From Bacteroidota bacterium (GTDB lineage Bacteria; Bacteroidota; Ignavibacteria; Palsa-1295), in assembly GCA_021324685.1 (NCBI GenBank), contig JAJPIQ010000069.1:1-64000 (forward strand): a DNA stretch of 64,000 bases. Direction: 5' to 3'. The notes below the pieces were generated by a model. It did no database searches, was not told the DNA's origin, and saw nothing but the letters and a program-made list of their open reading frames with translations. Positions 1 through 8,835 of the stretch are shown one piece after another. Each line of letters opens with the position of its first letter. The stretch's first letter is position 1. Both the position numbers and the translations under genes were made by a program.

Positions 1-419
1 ACAAAGCGGTATTCATCGACAAGACCAAGCTCGATGAACTGGGAAGGAATGCTTACACCACCGAGCAAAATATCTTTGCCCGGCGCTTGCTTTAATTCCC
101 GTATTTCGTCCGGAAGAATAGAACGAACAATTCTCGTTTTGTCGTCTTTCGAGTTTTCGAGCGTTCGAGAAAAAACGAGTTTCTGCTTGGAGTCGAAGGC
201 GTCGGCAAAATCGTTCTCGGACCGTGTACCGGAACGATTCCTTGCGACGTCCGGCCAATAGGGGACCATCAATTCGTAGGTTGTTCTCCCGAACGCGAGC
301 AGGTCCACCTCGTCCAAGAGCGCTGTATAATAGTCATGCAGTTCGGCATCGACGATCCCGTTGGTGTGATCGCAGACGCCATCGGCCGTGACGTTGATCG
401 CGTAGATAATGTTTCGCAT
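1..419 (-). CDS. Dihydrofolate reductase family protein (RibD C-terminal type), 3' end off the window
   Basis: Partial gene. The start ATG lies at 417-419 on the minus strand and the frame stays open to base 1, giving about 139 residues. The protein opens MRNIIYAINVTADGVCDHTN, then has FGRTTYELMVPYWPDVA, LVFSRTLENS and the segment PGKDILLGGVSIPSQFIELG, followed by LVDEYRF. This order (MRKIIYAINVSLDG-like start, FGRxTYELM, GKDILVGG, GLVDEY) is the signature of the RibD C-terminal/YyaP-YwjB dihydrofolate-reductase-like family, which binds NADPH. The true substrate of these stand-alone proteins is usually unknown, so a folate role should not be assumed. No Shine-Dalgarno sequence is visible upstream. 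It diverges from the RAYT gene across a 119-bp gap that holds a REP hairpin. Confidence 0.85.
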   Translation of the reverse strand, partial: MRNIIYAINVTADGVCDHTNGIVDAELHDYYTALLDEVDLLAFGRTTYELMVPYWPDVARNRSGTRSENDFADAFDSKQKLVFSRTLENSKDDKTRIVRSILPDEIRELKQAPGKDILLGGVSIPSQFIELGLVDEYRF

Positions 420-487
420 GGTGGTGCGTTGCAAACGCAGTCAGGCCGTGCTTGACTCCGCACATCACGGGGCAGTCGTTGAGGAGA

Positions 488-514
488 ACGTGGTGTGCGC
501 CCACTGCGGCGCAC
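488..514 (+). repeat. REP hairpin upstream of the RAYT gene
   Basis: The head ACGTGGT (488-494) is followed by a hairpin of stem GTGCGCC (495-501), loop CACTGC (502-507) and stem GGCGCAC (508-514). It has the same 7-6-7 geometry as the copies at 1044-1205 and 25290-25352. It ends 24 bp before the transposase start codon. Confidence 0.85.
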
Positions 515-538
515 AAAAATTGATTGTAAATTTGCAAC

Positions 539-1042
539 ATGAAGCAGGACCGTCCTCGCATTCCGCACGATCAATGGGTCAAGCCGGTCTCTGACTTTAC
601 TGCAACACGGCAAAACCTTCCACATTGGCAATCCCCCGGCAGTTGGTATTGGATCGAAGCAAATTCATGGGATGGACTTGTGTTTTCCGAAGAACATCGC
701 GATCTTATCCTGGAAACGATTGAGCATCATGCGGGCAAAAAGTACGATCTCGTCGCAGCGGTCGTGATGCCGACCCATATCCACCTCATCATCCATCCGC
801 TCGAAAAGAATGCAAACGGCTATTACTCGTTGCCGGAGATCATGCACAGCATCAAAAGCTATCCTGCAAATCGCTTCGGCATTCGGATGTGGCAGGACGA
901 GAACTACGATCACATTATTCGAAATGAGAAGGACTATCAGGAAAAGCTCCGTTATCTGATCATGAACCCAGTCAAAGCCGGATTAGTAGTTCGGCCGGAG
1001 GACTATAAATGGCTGATCTATCCCGGTAAGCCAGGCAGATGA
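539..1042 (+). CDS. REP-associated tyrosine transposase (RAYT, Y1/HUH family)
   Basis: A 167-residue single-domain Y1 transposase of the TnpA_REP type. The HUH motif is THIHLIIHP (about residues 79-87), preceded by VVMP as in the family. The C-terminal half carries WQDENYDHIIRNEKDYQ and LRYLIMNPVKAGLV, the usual RAYT catalytic-tyrosine helix and conserved tail. RAYTs are single-copy domesticated relatives of IS200/IS605 transposases that cut and move REP/REPIN hairpins by single-strand transfer. The gene is flanked by REPs on both sides: one 24 bp upstream, and a pair of REPIN-like units starting right after its stop codon. There is no accessory TnpB and no IS ends. TAAATTTG (527-534) resembles a Bacteroidota -7 box but lies too close to the ATG to be convincing. 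Confidence 0.93.
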   Translation: MKQDRPRIPHDQWVKPVSDFTATRQNLPHWQSPGSWYWIEANSWDGLVFSEEHRDLILETIEHHAGKKYDLVAAVVMPTHIHLIIHPLEKNANGYYSLPEIMHSIKSYPANRFGIRMWQDENYDHIIRNEKDYQEKLRYLIMNPVKAGLVVRPEDYKWLIYPGKPGR

Positions 1043-1043
1043 C

Positions 1044-1205
1044 GCGTGGTGGTCGCCCCCCGCGGCGACCTTGGGGCATGCATGAAAAACTGTGCGCCGC
1101 GGTGACGTGCTGAAACACGTACTGCAACGCGTGGTGGTCGCCCCCCGCGGCGACCTTGGGTGCATGCATGAAAAAACTGTGCGCCGCGGTGGGCGCACAC
1201 CACGC
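1044..1205. repeat. Two tandem REPIN-like units (inverted REP pairs) downstream of RAYT
   Basis: Forward REPs lie at 1044-1070 and 1129-1155: head GCGTGGT, stem GGTCGCC, loop CCCCGC, stem GGCGACC. Each is followed by a spacer of the TTGGG(G)CATGCATGAAAAA type and an inverted REP. The second inverted REP (1179-1205) is complete: GTGCGCC, GCGGTG, GGCGCAC, then ACCACGC. The first inverted REP (1092-1104) keeps only one arm and the loop, so it is eroded. Two copies of the whole unit in a row suggest local duplication of a REPIN. Confidence 0.85.
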
Positions 1206-1239
1206 AGTGGCCTTGTAAAGTGATTACTTTAGTTACCGC

Positions 1240-4200
1240 TTAGCTGCACCCGCTCGTCGTGCCGCAGTCGTCGCAGACGGTGCAGGCGCCGTTGCGTTTG
1301 ACGCGCATGCTGCCGCAGGCGGAGCATTGCTCGCCGGTGTAGCCTTTCGAGCGGGCTTCGGTCCTGAGCGTGCTCAGTGCCGATCCTTTCGGAGCCGTGG
1401 CGAGTGGCGAGTGGTGCGTGGCGAGTGCGGGCTCTTCGTCCACGCGCTCGTTGCGGAGGCGTTCGAGATTATCGTCCTCGCTGATCGTTTGGGTTCCCAC
1501 GGCGTCCGCCGCCGGCGAAGAGGCCTGCGCCACGCGCTCGGCGCTATGGTCGGCGGGAAGTTTTTCGTCGATGGCTTTGACGTGGACGAAATCCTGGCGG
1601 TTGAGATAATCGTAGCCCAAGGCGCGGAAGACGTAATCCAAAATGCTCGTCGCGTTCTTGATCGCTTCGTGTCCCTGCACGGCACCGGCCGGCTCGAACC
1701 GGGTGAAGGTGAACGTATCGACCAGTTCCTCCAAGGGAACTCCGTATTGCAGCGCCTTCGAAGTGAGCACGGCGAAGCAATTCATGAGTCCTTTGAACGA
1801 TGCGCCTTCTTTATACATGTCGATAAAGATCTCGCCTAACGTTCCGTCCTCGTACTCGCCGGTGCGGAGATAGACCTTGTGCCCGCCGACGACCGCCTCG
1901 CGGAGCCAGCCGTTGCGCTTCGTGGGAAGTTTATGACGGCGCAGTTCCGGCGGCATCGAAACCGCCTGCGCTTCGACCAACTGGTGCAGCTTCGCCGCGT
2001 CGATCGTCTCTTTTGCAGGATCTTCAATGTCGTTGAATAAAACTTCCTCGGCAAGATCGGCGTCCTCGTTCGAAGCATTCAGCGGCTGCGAAAGTTTGGA
2101 ACCATCCCGGTAGAGCGCGTTGGCTTTAAGGCACAGTTTCCACGAATCGAAATAGGCTTTCGAGACGTCCGCGACCGAAGCCTCGTTCGGCATGTTGATC
2201 GTCTTCGAGATCGCTCCCGAAATAAAGGGTTGCGCCGCGGCCATCATGCGGATGTGCGCTTCGTAGGGAATGAATCGGGTCCCATAGCGGCCGCACTTGT
2301 TCGCACAATCGAAAATGGGGAGATGCTCCGGCTTGAGGTCGGGCGCGCCCTCGAGCGTCATCGTGCCGCAAACGTAATCGTTCGCGGTCTGGAGTTCCTC
2401 GCGGGTGAATCCGAGCACGAGGAGCATGTTGAAGTTCGGATCGTCCATCTGCGAAGGTGCGAAGCCGAGCTTCACGCAGAAGTCTTCGCCCAGCGTCCAC
2501 TTGTTGAACGCGAACTTGAGGTCGAACACGTTATCGCAGAGCTTCTCGATCTCATCGACTTTCTCGTCGGTGAATCCTTTCGCTTTGAGCGACGCACGAT
2601 TGATCGCCGGGCATCCGACGAGCGTGCCGTGCCCCTTCGAATACTTTTCGATCTCTTCGATCTGCTTCTCGTTGTATCCGAGCTTGAGCAGCGCCTTGTG
2701 GACCGACTGGTTCACGATCTTGAAATACCCGCCTCCGGCAAGTTTCTTGAATTTCACGATCGCGAAATCGGGCTCGATGCCGGTCGTGTCGCAGTCCATG
2801 ACGAGGCCGATGGTTCCCGTCGGCGCGATGACGGTCGTCTGCGCGTTGCGGTAACCATATTTCTCGCCGAGCGCGTAGGCGCGGTCCCACGCATTGCGGG
2901 CGGCTTCGAGCAGGTCTTCCGGGCAGTGCTCGGGATTGATTCCCATCGGCTTGATGGTAAGCTGTTCGTACCGTTCCGGCGCGGCGTTGTAGGCCGCAAG
3001 CTTGTGGTTGCGCATGACGCGGAGCATCGCATCGCGGTTCTGCTGATAGCGCGGGAAGGCTCCCAAGTCTTTCGCCATCTCGGCGCTCGCCGCATAGGAC
3101 TCCCCGGTCATGATCGCCGAAAGCGCGCCCGCAATGGCGAGGGCCTTCGGGGAATCGTACGGGATGCCGGCGGTCATGAGGATCGTCCCGAGATTGGCAT
3201 AGCCAAGACCGAGCGTGCGGTAATCGTAGGAACCCTGCGCGATGGCGCGGGATGGGAACTGCGCCATGAGCACCGAGATTTCGAGCACGATCGTCCAGAG
3301 CCGAACGGCGTGCTTGTAATCTTCGAGCTTGAAGGCGCCGGTCTCGTCGTCGTAAAAATAGGCGAGATTGAGCGACGCCAGGTTGCACGCCGTGTCATCG
3401 AGGAACATATACTCCGAGCACGGATTCGACGCATTGATGCGGCCGTCGTTCGGGCAGGTGTGCCACTCGTTGATCGTCGTATCGTACTGGAGTCCCGGAT
3501 CAGCGGAGGCCCATGCGGAAAACGTAATTTTCTCCCAGAGCTCTTTCGCTTTTAGCTTCTTTGCGGCTTTGCCGGAGGTACGGAACTTTAAGGTCCACTC
3601 GCCATCGGTGAGGACGGCGTGCATGAAGTCGTTCGTGACGCGGACGGAGTTGTTCGAGTTCTGTCCCGAAACGGTCTGGTACGCTTCGCCTTCGTAGTGC
3701 GTATCGAATATCCTGAAGTCGATGCGGTCGTATCCCATTTCGACCATTCGGAGCACGCGGACGATATAATTCATCGGCACGCCGCGCGCGAGCGCCTTTT
3801 TGATCGCGATGTCGAGATCGAGATTCTCCTTACGGTCGGTCCCGCCGTCGGCCGCGATCTTCATGATCATATTGAGGAAGAGATCGCAGACTTTCGATCC
3901 CGCCACGAGTGCGGCGACCTTCTGCTCTTCGAGCGCCTTCCACTCGATGAATTGCTCCACATCGGGATGGTCGATATCCAGAATGACCATCTTCGCGGCG
4001 CGGCGCGTCGTGCCGCCGGACTTCACCGAGCCGGCCGCGCGATCGTTGATCTTGAGGAAGCTCATTACGCCGGAGGCCGCTCCGCCACCCGACACGCGCT
4101 CGCCTTCGGCGCGGAGCGCGCTGAAATTCGTTCCAGTGCCGGAACCGTATTTGAAGATGCGCGCCTCACGCGTGACGAGATCGAAAATGCCGCCTTCGTT

Positions 4201-4779
4201 CAGCATATCGTCCTTGATCGACTGAATAAAGCAGGCGTGCGGCTGGGGATGGGTATAGGCATCGGTCGAGCGCATCATCTCGCCCGTCTTCGGATCGACG
4301 TACCAGTGCCCCTGCGGAGTTCCCTTAATGTCGTACGCCCACGCAATGCCGGTGTTGAACCACTGCGGGGAGTTCGGCGCGGCCATCTGGCGCAGGATCA
4401 TATAGGCGATCTCGTCATAGAACGCCTGCGCATCTTCCTTCGAATCGAAATAACCGTGGTCTTCGCCCCACGCGCGCCAGCAGCCGGCCAGGCGGTGCGC
4501 GACCTGCTTGATCGAGCGTTCCGGACCGGTAATAACGTTCCCTTCCTTGTCGCGCATCGGAACGCCGAAGGTGTCCGCCTGCGGCACGCCGGCGCGGCGG
4601 AAATATTTCTGTGCGAGGATATCGGTCGCGACCTGCGACCAGTGCTTCGGCACCTCGATGTCCTCCATGTTGAAAATGGGCTTTCCATCGGGATTTCGGA
4701 GCACGCTCGCGCGCTTCGTGTACTGGAACTCCTCGAAGGGGCTTTTGCCCGCGGTCGTAAAGCGTCGTGTGATTTGCAT
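1240..4779 (-). CDS. nrdJ: Adenosylcobalamin-dependent ribonucleotide reductase, class II
   Basis: A large 1179-residue single-chain RNR of the vitamin-B12-dependent family. It makes deoxyribonucleotides with an adenosylcobalamin-generated thiyl radical and needs no oxygen and no NrdB partner. Visible landmarks are the N-terminal [13 protein letters not shown] and [31 protein letters not shown] (about 137-147), [33 protein letters not shown] in the catalytic barrel, and [20 protein letters not shown]. The C-terminus is a zinc-ribbon-like CSACG...CTVCDDCG tail that re-reduces the active site in this family. ATG start, with the next gene divergent. An oddity is the linker before the zinc tail: it contains [11 protein letters not shown], encoded by a repeat (1397-1427) that recurs elsewhere in the window. 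No other RNR genes are present here. Confidence 0.96.
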   Translation of the reverse strand: MQITRRFTTAGKSPFEEFQYTKRASVLRNPDGKPIFNMEDIEVPKHWSQVATDILAQKYFRRAGVPQADTFGVPMRDKEGNVITGPERSIKQVAHRLAGCWRAWGEDHGYFDSKEDAQAFYDEIAYMILRQMAAPNSPQWFNTGIAWAYDIKGTPQGHWYVDPKTGEMMRSTDAYTHPQPHACFIQSIKDDMLNEGGIFDLVTREARIFKYGSGTGTNFSALRAEGERVSGGGAASGVMSFLKINDRAAGSVKSGGTTRRAAKMVILDIDHPDVEQFIEWKALEEQKVAALVAGSKVCDLFLNMIMKIAADGGTDRKENLDLDIAIKKALARGVPMNYIVRVLRMVEMGYDRIDFRIFDTHYEGEAYQTVSGQNSNNSVRVTNDFMHAVLTDGEWTLKFRTSGKAAKKLKAKELWEKITFSAWASADPGLQYDTTINEWHTCPNDGRINASNPCSEYMFLDDTACNLASLNLAYFYDDETGAFKLEDYKHAVRLWTIVLEISVLMAQFPSRAIAQGSYDYRTLGLGYANLGTILMTAGIPYDSPKALAIAGALSAIMTGESYAASAEMAKDLGAFPRYQQNRDAMLRVMRNHKLAAYNAAPERYEQLTIKPMGINPEHCPEDLLEAARNAWDRAYALGEKYGYRNAQTTVIAPTGTIGLVMDCDTTGIEPDFAIVKFKKLAGGGYFKIVNQSVHKALLKLGYNEKQIEEIEKYSKGHGTLVGCPAINRASLKAKGFTDEKVDEIEKLCDNVFDLKFAFNKWTLGEDFCVKLGFAPSQMDDPNFNMLLVLGFTREELQTANDYVCGTMTLEGAPDLKPEHLPIFDCANKCGRYGTRFIPYEAHIRMMAAAQPFISGAISKTINMPNEASVADVSKAYFDSWKLCLKANALYRDGSKLSQPLNASNEDADLAEEVLFNDIEDPAKETIDAAKLHQLVEAQAVSMPPELRRHKLPTKRNGWLREAVVGGHKVYLRTGEYEDGTLGEIFIDMYKEGASFKGLMNCFAVLTSKALQYGVPLEELVDTFTFTRFEPAGAVQGHEAIKNATSILDYVFRALGYDYLNRQDFVHVKAIDEKLPADHSAERVAQASSPAADAVGTQTISEDDNLERLRNERVDEEPALATHHSPLATAPKGSALSTLRTEARSKGYTGEQCSACGSMRVKRNGACTVCDDCGTTSGCS
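1397..1427 (-). repeat. Dispersed CACTCGCCA-type repeat embedded in nrdJ
   Basis: Read on the minus strand, this stretch is made of CACTCGCCAC-like units. It matches the array at 26875-26905. It encodes THHSPLAT-like residues in the poorly conserved linker between the catalytic part of NrdJ and its zinc tail. Confidence 0.6.
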
Positions 4780-5528
4780 AACCGAATGATAACGTCCGTT
4801 TTGGTGAATATATTAGCACTCAGGCTGTGAATGAATTTTCATCACTCGTTGCAGCCGAAGAGGAAGCCGAATGCATCGAGATCGAGGCACCCCGCTTCCG
4901 AAAATTTTGAGGGAACGCTCCCGGACCCGCGTATTCAAGGGCCAGAGCAGCTTCCGCACGTGTCGATGTTCTTATTTCAAAAGAGCGATTTCCTGCTCCG
5001 CGCGAGCGTCCGCTCGGCGTTCGGGAAATGGCTCGCGGGGCATGGGTTTCGAGTGGCCGCAAGGGGCTTGCGGCTGGGCATCGCGCGGGAACCGGTTCGG
5101 CCGGTCGCATCGCGAGTTCCCGGGGCGTTGGCAGTGCGGAGCCTGAAAGCCGGGACCGTGTGGTCCCGCTACTCCGCTTAAAATTTCTCTCTCTCCCTTA
5201 TGCTCTAAACTTCTCTTGTGCCTTCGCCCCGATGTTTCCGCCCGGGCGGCGTGTCAAAATTGCCGTGGACGGTACCCGTTACTCATAGCTCGTTGAATGA
5301 CTACAATTTTACTAAATTTTTTCCGAAATTGTTCTCCCAAACGACACAATTTTTCCCACATTCTTTCAAACGAAAATCGCGAGTTATCCACCGATTTTTG
5401 GAAGTTGTTCTTAAGTTGTTCAGGACATGGGGAAAATGGAATTCTGCACTTCATTTCCTCGATTTTGGTTACTATTTTCGGTTACCAATTCATGATTCGT
5501 TGGTCTTCTAAATAAAACGAGCCGTTCG
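4780..5528. other. Long intergenic region, GC-rich structured part then AT-rich part
   Basis: This is 749 bp between divergent nrdJ and the first giant secreted protein. Open frames here show no recognisable protein sequence. Bases about 4850-5180 are GC-rich and end in three strong hairpins (5056-5177, listed separately). Bases 5181-5528 are AT-rich and presumably hold the promoter of the plus-strand gene at 5529. I found no tRNA and no convincing cobalamin riboswitch, although a B12-dependent enzyme starts at the left edge. Confidence 0.6.
5056..5177. other. Three consecutive stable hairpins, possible structured RNA
   Basis: Hairpin 1: GCCGCAAG (5056-5063) pairs with CTTGCGGC (5067-5074), 8 bp perfect. 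Hairpin 2: CGGGAAC (5086-5092) pairs with GTTCCCG (5116-5122), with GC-rich inner pairing and a GCATCGCG direct repeat (5078-5085, 5107-5114). Hairpin 3: GCGGAG (5136-5141) pairs with CTCCGC (5172-5177), enclosing CGGGACC (5151-5157) with GGTCCCG (5162-5168). TTAAAATTT follows. The strand of any transcript is unknown, and I do not recognise an RNA family (not tmRNA, SRP RNA or RNase P by the motifs I can see). Confidence 0.45.
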
Positions 5529-8500
5529 ATGAGAGCGCGTCTACTTTTCTTTAAGTTCTTATTGGCAGCCGCTGCGGTTCCCTCGGCTGCCCAAACGCCG
5601 AAGTGGCAGCAGATAGGCCTGCGTCTTGGCCTCGGAATCCAATGCGGATATTTCTGGAATCGCGGGGAAGGCGTGATCGCCACCGGCTCCGGGCAGTTTT
5701 ATTATTTACGTAACGGTGCCTGGCATGCCGGACTAAAATTGCCGTATGGCGCGCTCATCAATTCCATTCGTTGCTTCGACGGTAAAACTCTTTATGCCCC
5801 GGCGCTAAATCGATTCAATGGCGCAAGTCAATTATGGAAATCGGTCGATAGCGGAATCACGTGGTCCCAGGCGTCCGTTACGAACGCATGGCCCGGTCAG
5901 AGTAACAACGGACCCGATGTCTATTGGAGTTACCGCTCGAATGCTCCGGTCCTTTGGGGATCGACGGTCGTCCGACTCGATAGCCAGGACCTCGCTGCCA
6001 CGTTCGATTTTTTCGGCACCGGCCCGCCCAGCTATTCCACCGATGGCGGGCGTTCGTGGGTTACCAGGAGCCTTTTGTTCGATTCGATCACGGGATATAA
6101 TTATTACTCCGGATCCGGAGTCTGTGCGGACCGGATCAACAAACTCTATTACGCCACGTCGGAATCGGGTTATCCGGGAATGTTCCGCTCGACCGATTCG
6201 GGCCGGACGTGGATCTGCCTCGGTGGCTTGCCACAAACGCTCTTTATGATGGACGACGTCGAAGGCATTTATGACAAGACCTTCTTTCAAACGTCCAAAG
6301 GCATCTACGAAACGACCGATCGGGGCGCAACGTGGGTTCCCATCGGAGGACCGACGCGGCTCGTTTCCGACGACGCAAGATTTTGCGTCTTTGGATGTAC
6401 CGGCGAGGCCGTGATTGCATTCGACGATGGCGGCGGCGTATGGATCGCAAACGATTGGGACGCACCCGATCCCGCAGAACTCGCCTCCTCGTTCACGGCA
6501 TCGCCAAAAATATGCGACACCGCCGTTATCGTGGTCACGGCGCCCCGGAATTTCGAGCAGGGCCGGCTCCGCATCTCCGTTCTCGATTCGTCCGGATTGT
6601 TTTCGCTCCTCAGCCCGGACACGATCGCGCTCGATAGTGCCGCCCAGAAAATTCGCATCTCATTTTCCAGCAGGGACCTCGCAGAACATTCCGCGCAACT
6701 CTCGATCGAACCGCTCGATAGCGGACTCTGCCCGATTATCCATCCGATCTATGGCGAGGCGCGCCTCACGCCGCCCATCGTTTCCGTGGTGTCCCCCGTG
6801 GTGCTCTGTACGGCGGGGGCATCGGCCATTTATCTTTCGGACCTCGATTGCGATTCGCTGCGGATCTCAAAAATCTCCACCGGCCCCTCCATTCAGGTCC
6901 TGGCCTTCGACTCGGTCGTCCGCGCGGCCGACAGTGTTTTGCTTTCGGTCCTTCCCGCCGGCAAAGATACCACCGAACGTCTCACGGTTCGCATCGAAGG
7001 GACGCGGGAACCTTCCGGCGTGGCCTTCGACACCACCGTGGGAATTATCGTTACGACCTCTCACACCCGTTCGACGCTGGGATGGCCCTCCCAGTCCCAA
7101 ATGACCGTCGCGCAGCCCGATATCTGCACGGCCATCGATACCTCGATCATTATTTGGAATAACGGCTGCGATACCGTCCTGGTCGATCTCGCTTCCGGCA
7201 ACATGACGGGCGGCGGATGGTCGGTCATGGCGCGCAGCGGCATGCATGCCCTTTATCCGGGACAAACGGACACGATCCGCGTCCATTTTTTCTCCTCGGT
7301 CCCGGGGAAGTATCCCATTTCGCTCGAATACAGCTACCGTTATGGAGTGTCCCTGCAGGACCTCCTCGACTTCCAACTCACGGCCACGGTCCCGAGCGCC
7401 GGCCCGAGCGTGATGCTTGCCCCTTCGCGTTTCGATTTCGGGGACCGGTCGTTTTGCGATGGCGATACCACGGTCGATATGTCGTTCCAAAACCTGCGGT
7501 GCGACAGCGTTTGGGTTTCGAACGTTCACTTTTTGCATAGTAATTCGTTCCAGTTAGCGACGGCCTCGGACAGCCTGCTCCCACCCGCCGGTGTGTTGAC
7601 TGAAACCGTCTTTGCGACGGCTTCCCCGCGAGGTATCGCGCAGGACACGCTCGAACTCCATGTCTCGAACGCGAGCGGGACGTTTTCGCTCGATACCGTA
7701 ATCCCGTTTCGAATGAACATCGTGCGCGGCTCTGCGGCACTGAGCGTTTCGGCGGCGGCGGTTGACGTTGGCACGACCTATCGTTGCGAAGAACGCGATA
7801 CGTTCGTTGTCCTTCGGGATACCGGTTGCGATTCGGTCTGCATTACGGCGATTTCGCTTTCGGGAACCGGATTTACGATCGCCCGCGGTAACGAAGCGCG
7901 CTGTCTCGGAAGTAATGAGACCGACACGGTGTGGCTGCATACTGCGATCGATACCTCGGATCAGCAAATCGAGAACGTGGATACGTTACAGGTCGAAAAC
8001 GATGGGAGCGCATCGCTGGGCGCGGTGGTGTTATCGCGCGGGATTCAATATCCCACACCCTGGAAATTGCGCGTGCTCCCCGCCGGGAGCACGCGCGCCG
8101 GCTCGGACGAACGCCTCGAGATCGTTCAACGCGGCCGCCTGCCGGACGATGTAACGGCCCTCCGGTTTTCGCTTTTCTACGATGACGACATCCTCGGCTA
8201 TACCGGCGCAGACGAACCCGCCGTGAGTTCCCCTGTCTATTATCGCAGAGCCGATGGTGTAGCGTGCCAGACCTTCCTCATTTCTCCCGTGACCTCGGAC
8301 TCGATTCTTGCAACGCTCCATTTTACTCCGTACGTCACCCGAGCATCGAACACGGCGATAACGCTGGACAGTATTCAGCTTGTCTCTTCGTTCGACCGGC
8401 CGCAACCGTGCATTGCAACGATCGACACTTCGGGAACGACGTTCTCCCTGCTGGCGCAATGCGGTACCGAAGAACTTGCCGGATTTTTACGAAGCGGAAT

Positions 8501-8750
8501 CGTTCGGATCGACGAAGTCCATTCTTCCCAGCAGGGAATCGATTTTTCTATTTTTTCGAATTTCGATACTCCGGGTTCCGAACTCGCGATCAGCGATGCC
8601 CTCGGGAGGACGTGTTGGACGGGAAATATTTCCCTTGCGGAGGGAGAACATCGAATTTCGGTCGCCGCTGCCCTCCCGAGCGGGTTTTATATGGCCCGCC
8701 TTCGTTCGGAAGATGTTGTTTCGGCCAAAAAATTCGTTGTCAAAAATTGA
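5529..8750 (+). CDS. Giant T9SS-sorted surface protein, paralogue 1 (BNR/Ycf48-like plus Cys-pair Ig repeats plus cohesin-like module)
   Basis: 1073 residues. The signal peptide is MRARLLFFKFLLAAAAVPSAAQ. The N-terminal third (to about 330) has propeller-type Asp-box repeats such as YSTDGGRSW, STDSGRTW and TTDRGATW. The middle holds Ig-like modules with a regular cysteine pair: CTAGASAIYLSDLDC, CTAIDTSIIIWNNGC, CDGDTTVDMSFQNLRC and CEERDTFVVLRDTGC, each followed by D-S/T-V and hydrophobic strands. A cohesin-like module follows (LRFSLFYDDDILGYTG ... ILATLHFTPY). The end is a T9SS type-A sorting domain (ALGRTCWTG, LPSGFYMARLRS, KKFVVKN). Expected path: Sec export, then T9SS across the outer membrane. 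The next gene is a close paralogue, so this is a tandem duplication. The ligand or function is unknown. Confidence 0.85.
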   Translation: MRARLLFFKFLLAAAAVPSAAQTPKWQQIGLRLGLGIQCGYFWNRGEGVIATGSGQFYYLRNGAWHAGLKLPYGALINSIRCFDGKTLYAPALNRFNGASQLWKSVDSGITWSQASVTNAWPGQSNNGPDVYWSYRSNAPVLWGSTVVRLDSQDLAATFDFFGTGPPSYSTDGGRSWVTRSLLFDSITGYNYYSGSGVCADRINKLYYATSESGYPGMFRSTDSGRTWICLGGLPQTLFMMDDVEGIYDKTFFQTSKGIYETTDRGATWVPIGGPTRLVSDDARFCVFGCTGEAVIAFDDGGGVWIANDWDAPDPAELASSFTASPKICDTAVIVVTAPRNFEQGRLRISVLDSSGLFSLLSPDTIALDSAAQKIRISFSSRDLAEHSAQLSIEPLDSGLCPIIHPIYGEARLTPPIVSVVSPVVLCTAGASAIYLSDLDCDSLRISKISTGPSIQVLAFDSVVRAADSVLLSVLPAGKDTTERLTVRIEGTREPSGVAFDTTVGIIVTTSHTRSTLGWPSQSQMTVAQPDICTAIDTSIIIWNNGCDTVLVDLASGNMTGGGWSVMARSGMHALYPGQTDTIRVHFFSSVPGKYPISLEYSYRYGVSLQDLLDFQLTATVPSAGPSVMLAPSRFDFGDRSFCDGDTTVDMSFQNLRCDSVWVSNVHFLHSNSFQLATASDSLLPPAGVLTETVFATASPRGIAQDTLELHVSNASGTFSLDTVIPFRMNIVRGSAALSVSAAAVDVGTTYRCEERDTFVVLRDTGCDSVCITAISLSGTGFTIARGNEARCLGSNETDTVWLHTAIDTSDQQIENVDTLQVENDGSASLGAVVLSRGIQYPTPWKLRVLPAGSTRAGSDERLEIVQRGRLPDDVTALRFSLFYDDDILGYTGADEPAVSSPVYYRRADGVACQTFLISPVTSDSILATLHFTPYVTRASNTAITLDSIQLVSSFDRPQPCIATIDTSGTTFSLLAQCGTEELAGFLRSGIVRIDEVHSSQQGIDFSIFSNFDTPGSELAISDALGRTCWTGNISLAEGEHRISVAAALPSGFYMARLRSEDVVSAKKFVVKN

Positions 8751-8835
8751 AAAAATCTTATTCCCTTCTGTTACTTTTTTTTCCGTTTCGGGTTCTTTTA
8801 TAGCGTCCTGTGTCGTCGGTCGCTAAAAAAATAAA

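Noticed and set aside
1040-1210. CRISPR array
   Set aside because: Only two unit copies, palindromic hairpins and near-identical spacers; the pattern is REPIN, and no cas genes are present.
2230-3555. 441-codon open frame opposite nrdJ
   Set aside because: Shadow of a highly conserved enzyme; composition is Arg/His/Glu-rich and without any recognisable domain.
4780-5180. Possible cobalamin riboswitch upstream of B12-dependent nrdJ
   Set aside because: The minus strand has GGCCACTC but lacks the conserved core elements of the B12 aptamer that I looked for.
4831-5181. 116-codon open frame in the structured intergenic region
   Set aside because: Runs through strong hairpins and has no family resemblance or plausible composition.
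5384-5392. TTATCCACC, close to a DnaA box, in an AT-rich intergenic region
   Set aside because: Single imperfect box, no cluster, and neither dnaA nor dnaN nearby; not enough for an origin.
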